Origin: a virus
Virus record (IMG/VR): IMGVR_UViG_3300029309_000410
Coordinates: 1-21,046 of that record
Length of the DNA stretch: 21,046 nucleotides
Direction: 5' to 3' (one strand)
The notes under the pieces are model-generated. The model worked only from the letters and a program-made list of their open reading frames with translations, was not told where the DNA came from and did not search any database. Shown here in pieces: positions 19,943 to 21,046 of the stretch (the first letter of the stretch is position 1; each line of letters starts with the position of its first letter). Made by a program: the position numbers and the translations under genes.

Positions 19943-21046
19943 TAGACATAAACAAAAAGTATGCACCTATCACACAAACAGATTCACGCTACTTTATAAT
20001 AACTGGGGGTAGAGGGTCAGGAAAATCTTTTAGCATAAACCTCTTATTAGTCTTGCTTACATACGAGAAAGGTCATACAATACTTTTTACAAGATATACA
20101 CTAGCATCAGCTTATGTGTCTATTATTCCTGAATTTATAGAGAAGCTAGAACTGCTTAATATATTTGATGACTTTTATATAACAAAAGATGAGATCAAAA
20201 ATAAGCGTTCAGGAAGCAAGATAATCTTTAAGGGTATTAAGACATCAAGTGGAGATCAAACAGCTAATCTAAAGTCATTACAGGGCGTTACAACCTTTGT
20301 TTTAGATGAAGCAGAGGAATTGACCTCAGAGGACACATTTGACAAAATAGACCTATCTGTTAGACAGCAGGGAAGTCATAATAGAGTGATCTTAATACTA
20401 AACCCTACTAGCAAAGAACATTGGATATATAGAAGATACTTTGAGGACAAGGGAATACAAGAGGGGTCTAATACAACCAAAGACAATATTACATATATAC
20501 ATACAACCTACATAGACAACAAAGAAAACCTATCAGAAAGCTATTTACAACAAATAGAGAATATAAAGAAAAGGAGACCTGAGAAATACAAGCATCAAAT
20601 GTTAGGTGGGTGGTTAAGTGCAGCAGAGGGTGTTATATTTACTAATTGGAATATAGGTAAATTCAAAGAAGTAGGTAAAACTGTATATGGGCAAGACTAT
20701 GGCTTTGCATCAGACCCAAGCACATTAGTTGCAACCAGTATAGACATATCTAACAAAAAGATATATTTAAAAGAATGTTTTTATAAACCTAGACTGGTTA
20801 CCAGTCAGCTAGTTTCTTTAAACAAACAGTTTGCAGGGGATTCTTTAATAGTAGCAGATTCAGCAGAACCTAGACTAATTTCAGAAATAAGAGCAGCAGG
20901 ATGTAATATAGTTCCAAGTATAAAAGGGCAAGGATCAATAACTTTTGGTATTAGCTTATTGCAAGACTATGATTTAATAGTAGATGAGGACAGTATTAAC
21001 CTCATCAAAGAGCTAAACAATTATGCTTGGTTAGAACGAAAATCTA
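19939..21046 (+). CDS. terL: Terminase large subunit, 5' part (369 codons, runs off the window)
   Basis: The ORF is open from the ATGA overlap to the window end without a stop. The N-terminal ATPase has Walker A GGRGSGKS (23-30), Walker B FVLDEAEEL (120-128, D123 and E124) and the coupling motif LNPTSKEHW. It is the DNA-packaging motor. The nuclease domain begins with GQDYGFASDPSTL, where D253 is the first metal ligand, and continues with VADSAEP, where D307 is the second. The third acidic residue lies beyond the window. The pattern fits the PBSX-type (Terminase_3) family. It belongs with the small subunit upstream; portal and head genes would be expected next in a circular or permuted map. 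Confidence 0.93.
   Translation, partial: MIDINKKYAPITQTDSRYFIITGGRGSGKSFSINLLLVLLTYEKGHTILFTRYTLASAYVSIIPEFIEKLELLNIFDDFYITKDEIKNKRSGSKIIFKGIKTSSGDQTANLKSLQGVTTFVLDEAEELTSEDTFDKIDLSVRQQGSHNRVILILNPTSKEHWIYRRYFEDKGIQEGSNTTKDNITYIHTTYIDNKENLSESYLQQIENIKKRRPEKYKHQMLGGWLSAAEGVIFTNWNIGKFKEVGKTVYGQDYGFASDPSTLVATSIDISNKKIYLKECFYKPRLVTSQLVSLNKQFAGDSLIVADSAEPRLISEIRAAGCNIVPSIKGQGSITFGISLLQDYDLIVDEDSINLIKELNNYAWLERKS

Overview
The window is a tightly packed, AT-rich stretch (roughly one third G+C by eye) of a tailed double-stranded DNA phage. Every credible gene lies on the + strand. Genes overlap by ATGA, TAATG or 7-26 nt, and A/T-rich leaders replace clear Shine-Dalgarno boxes. Those leaders, the protein families and the mosaic fiber modules point to an uncultured marine phage of a Bacteroidetes (flavobacterial) host. 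This is inferred from family recognition, not from a search. No integrase, repressor, tRNA, CRISPR array, reverse transcriptase or DNA polymerase is visible. The window starts and ends inside genes, so it is part of a larger genome.

Layout. (1) 1-5990, head module: C-terminus of a possible head protease, a coiled-coil protein, a tiny Cys-rich protein, a scaffold-like protein, the major capsid protein, two virion proteins of uncertain role, a portal with an extra C-terminal domain, and a DUF6712-like connector protein. Intrinsic terminators follow the capsid gene and the next gene. (2) 5974-11037, a 1687-residue repetitive tail fiber or spike ending in an S74 self-cleaving chaperone. (3) 11074-13023, lysis region: coiled-coil protein, M15 peptidase endolysin, small hydrophobic protein, a stand-alone marine-phage domain protein, a holin and two tiny proteins. 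(4) 13024-13731, two promoter-like intergenic regions flanking a NinG/Rap-type nuclease. (5) 13732-19626, replication, recombination and regulation: ERF annealing protein, SSB-like protein, RecA-fold ATPase with an unusual P-loop, a sigma-factor-like protein, two PD-(D/E)XK nuclease-like proteins, a 5'-3' exonuclease, a DnaA domain IV-like protein, a dATP/dGTP diphosphohydrolase-like protein and several small proteins. (6) 19670 to the end, small terminase and the 5' part of the large terminase, which probably lead back to the head genes.

How it fits together. ERF, SSB, the 5'-3' exonuclease, the NinG-like nuclease and the RecA-fold ATPase make a recombination and replication set. The DnaA-like protein could direct initiation and the sigma-like protein could switch transcription. 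The main new observation is two families of repeated noncoding motifs. TCGTTATATA-like sequences stand before three structural or packaging units (768, 3034, 19634). TTTGTYWATAATTW-like sequences stand before three early-type units (13179, 13664, 17498). Together with the sigma-like gene they suggest a two-class promoter system.
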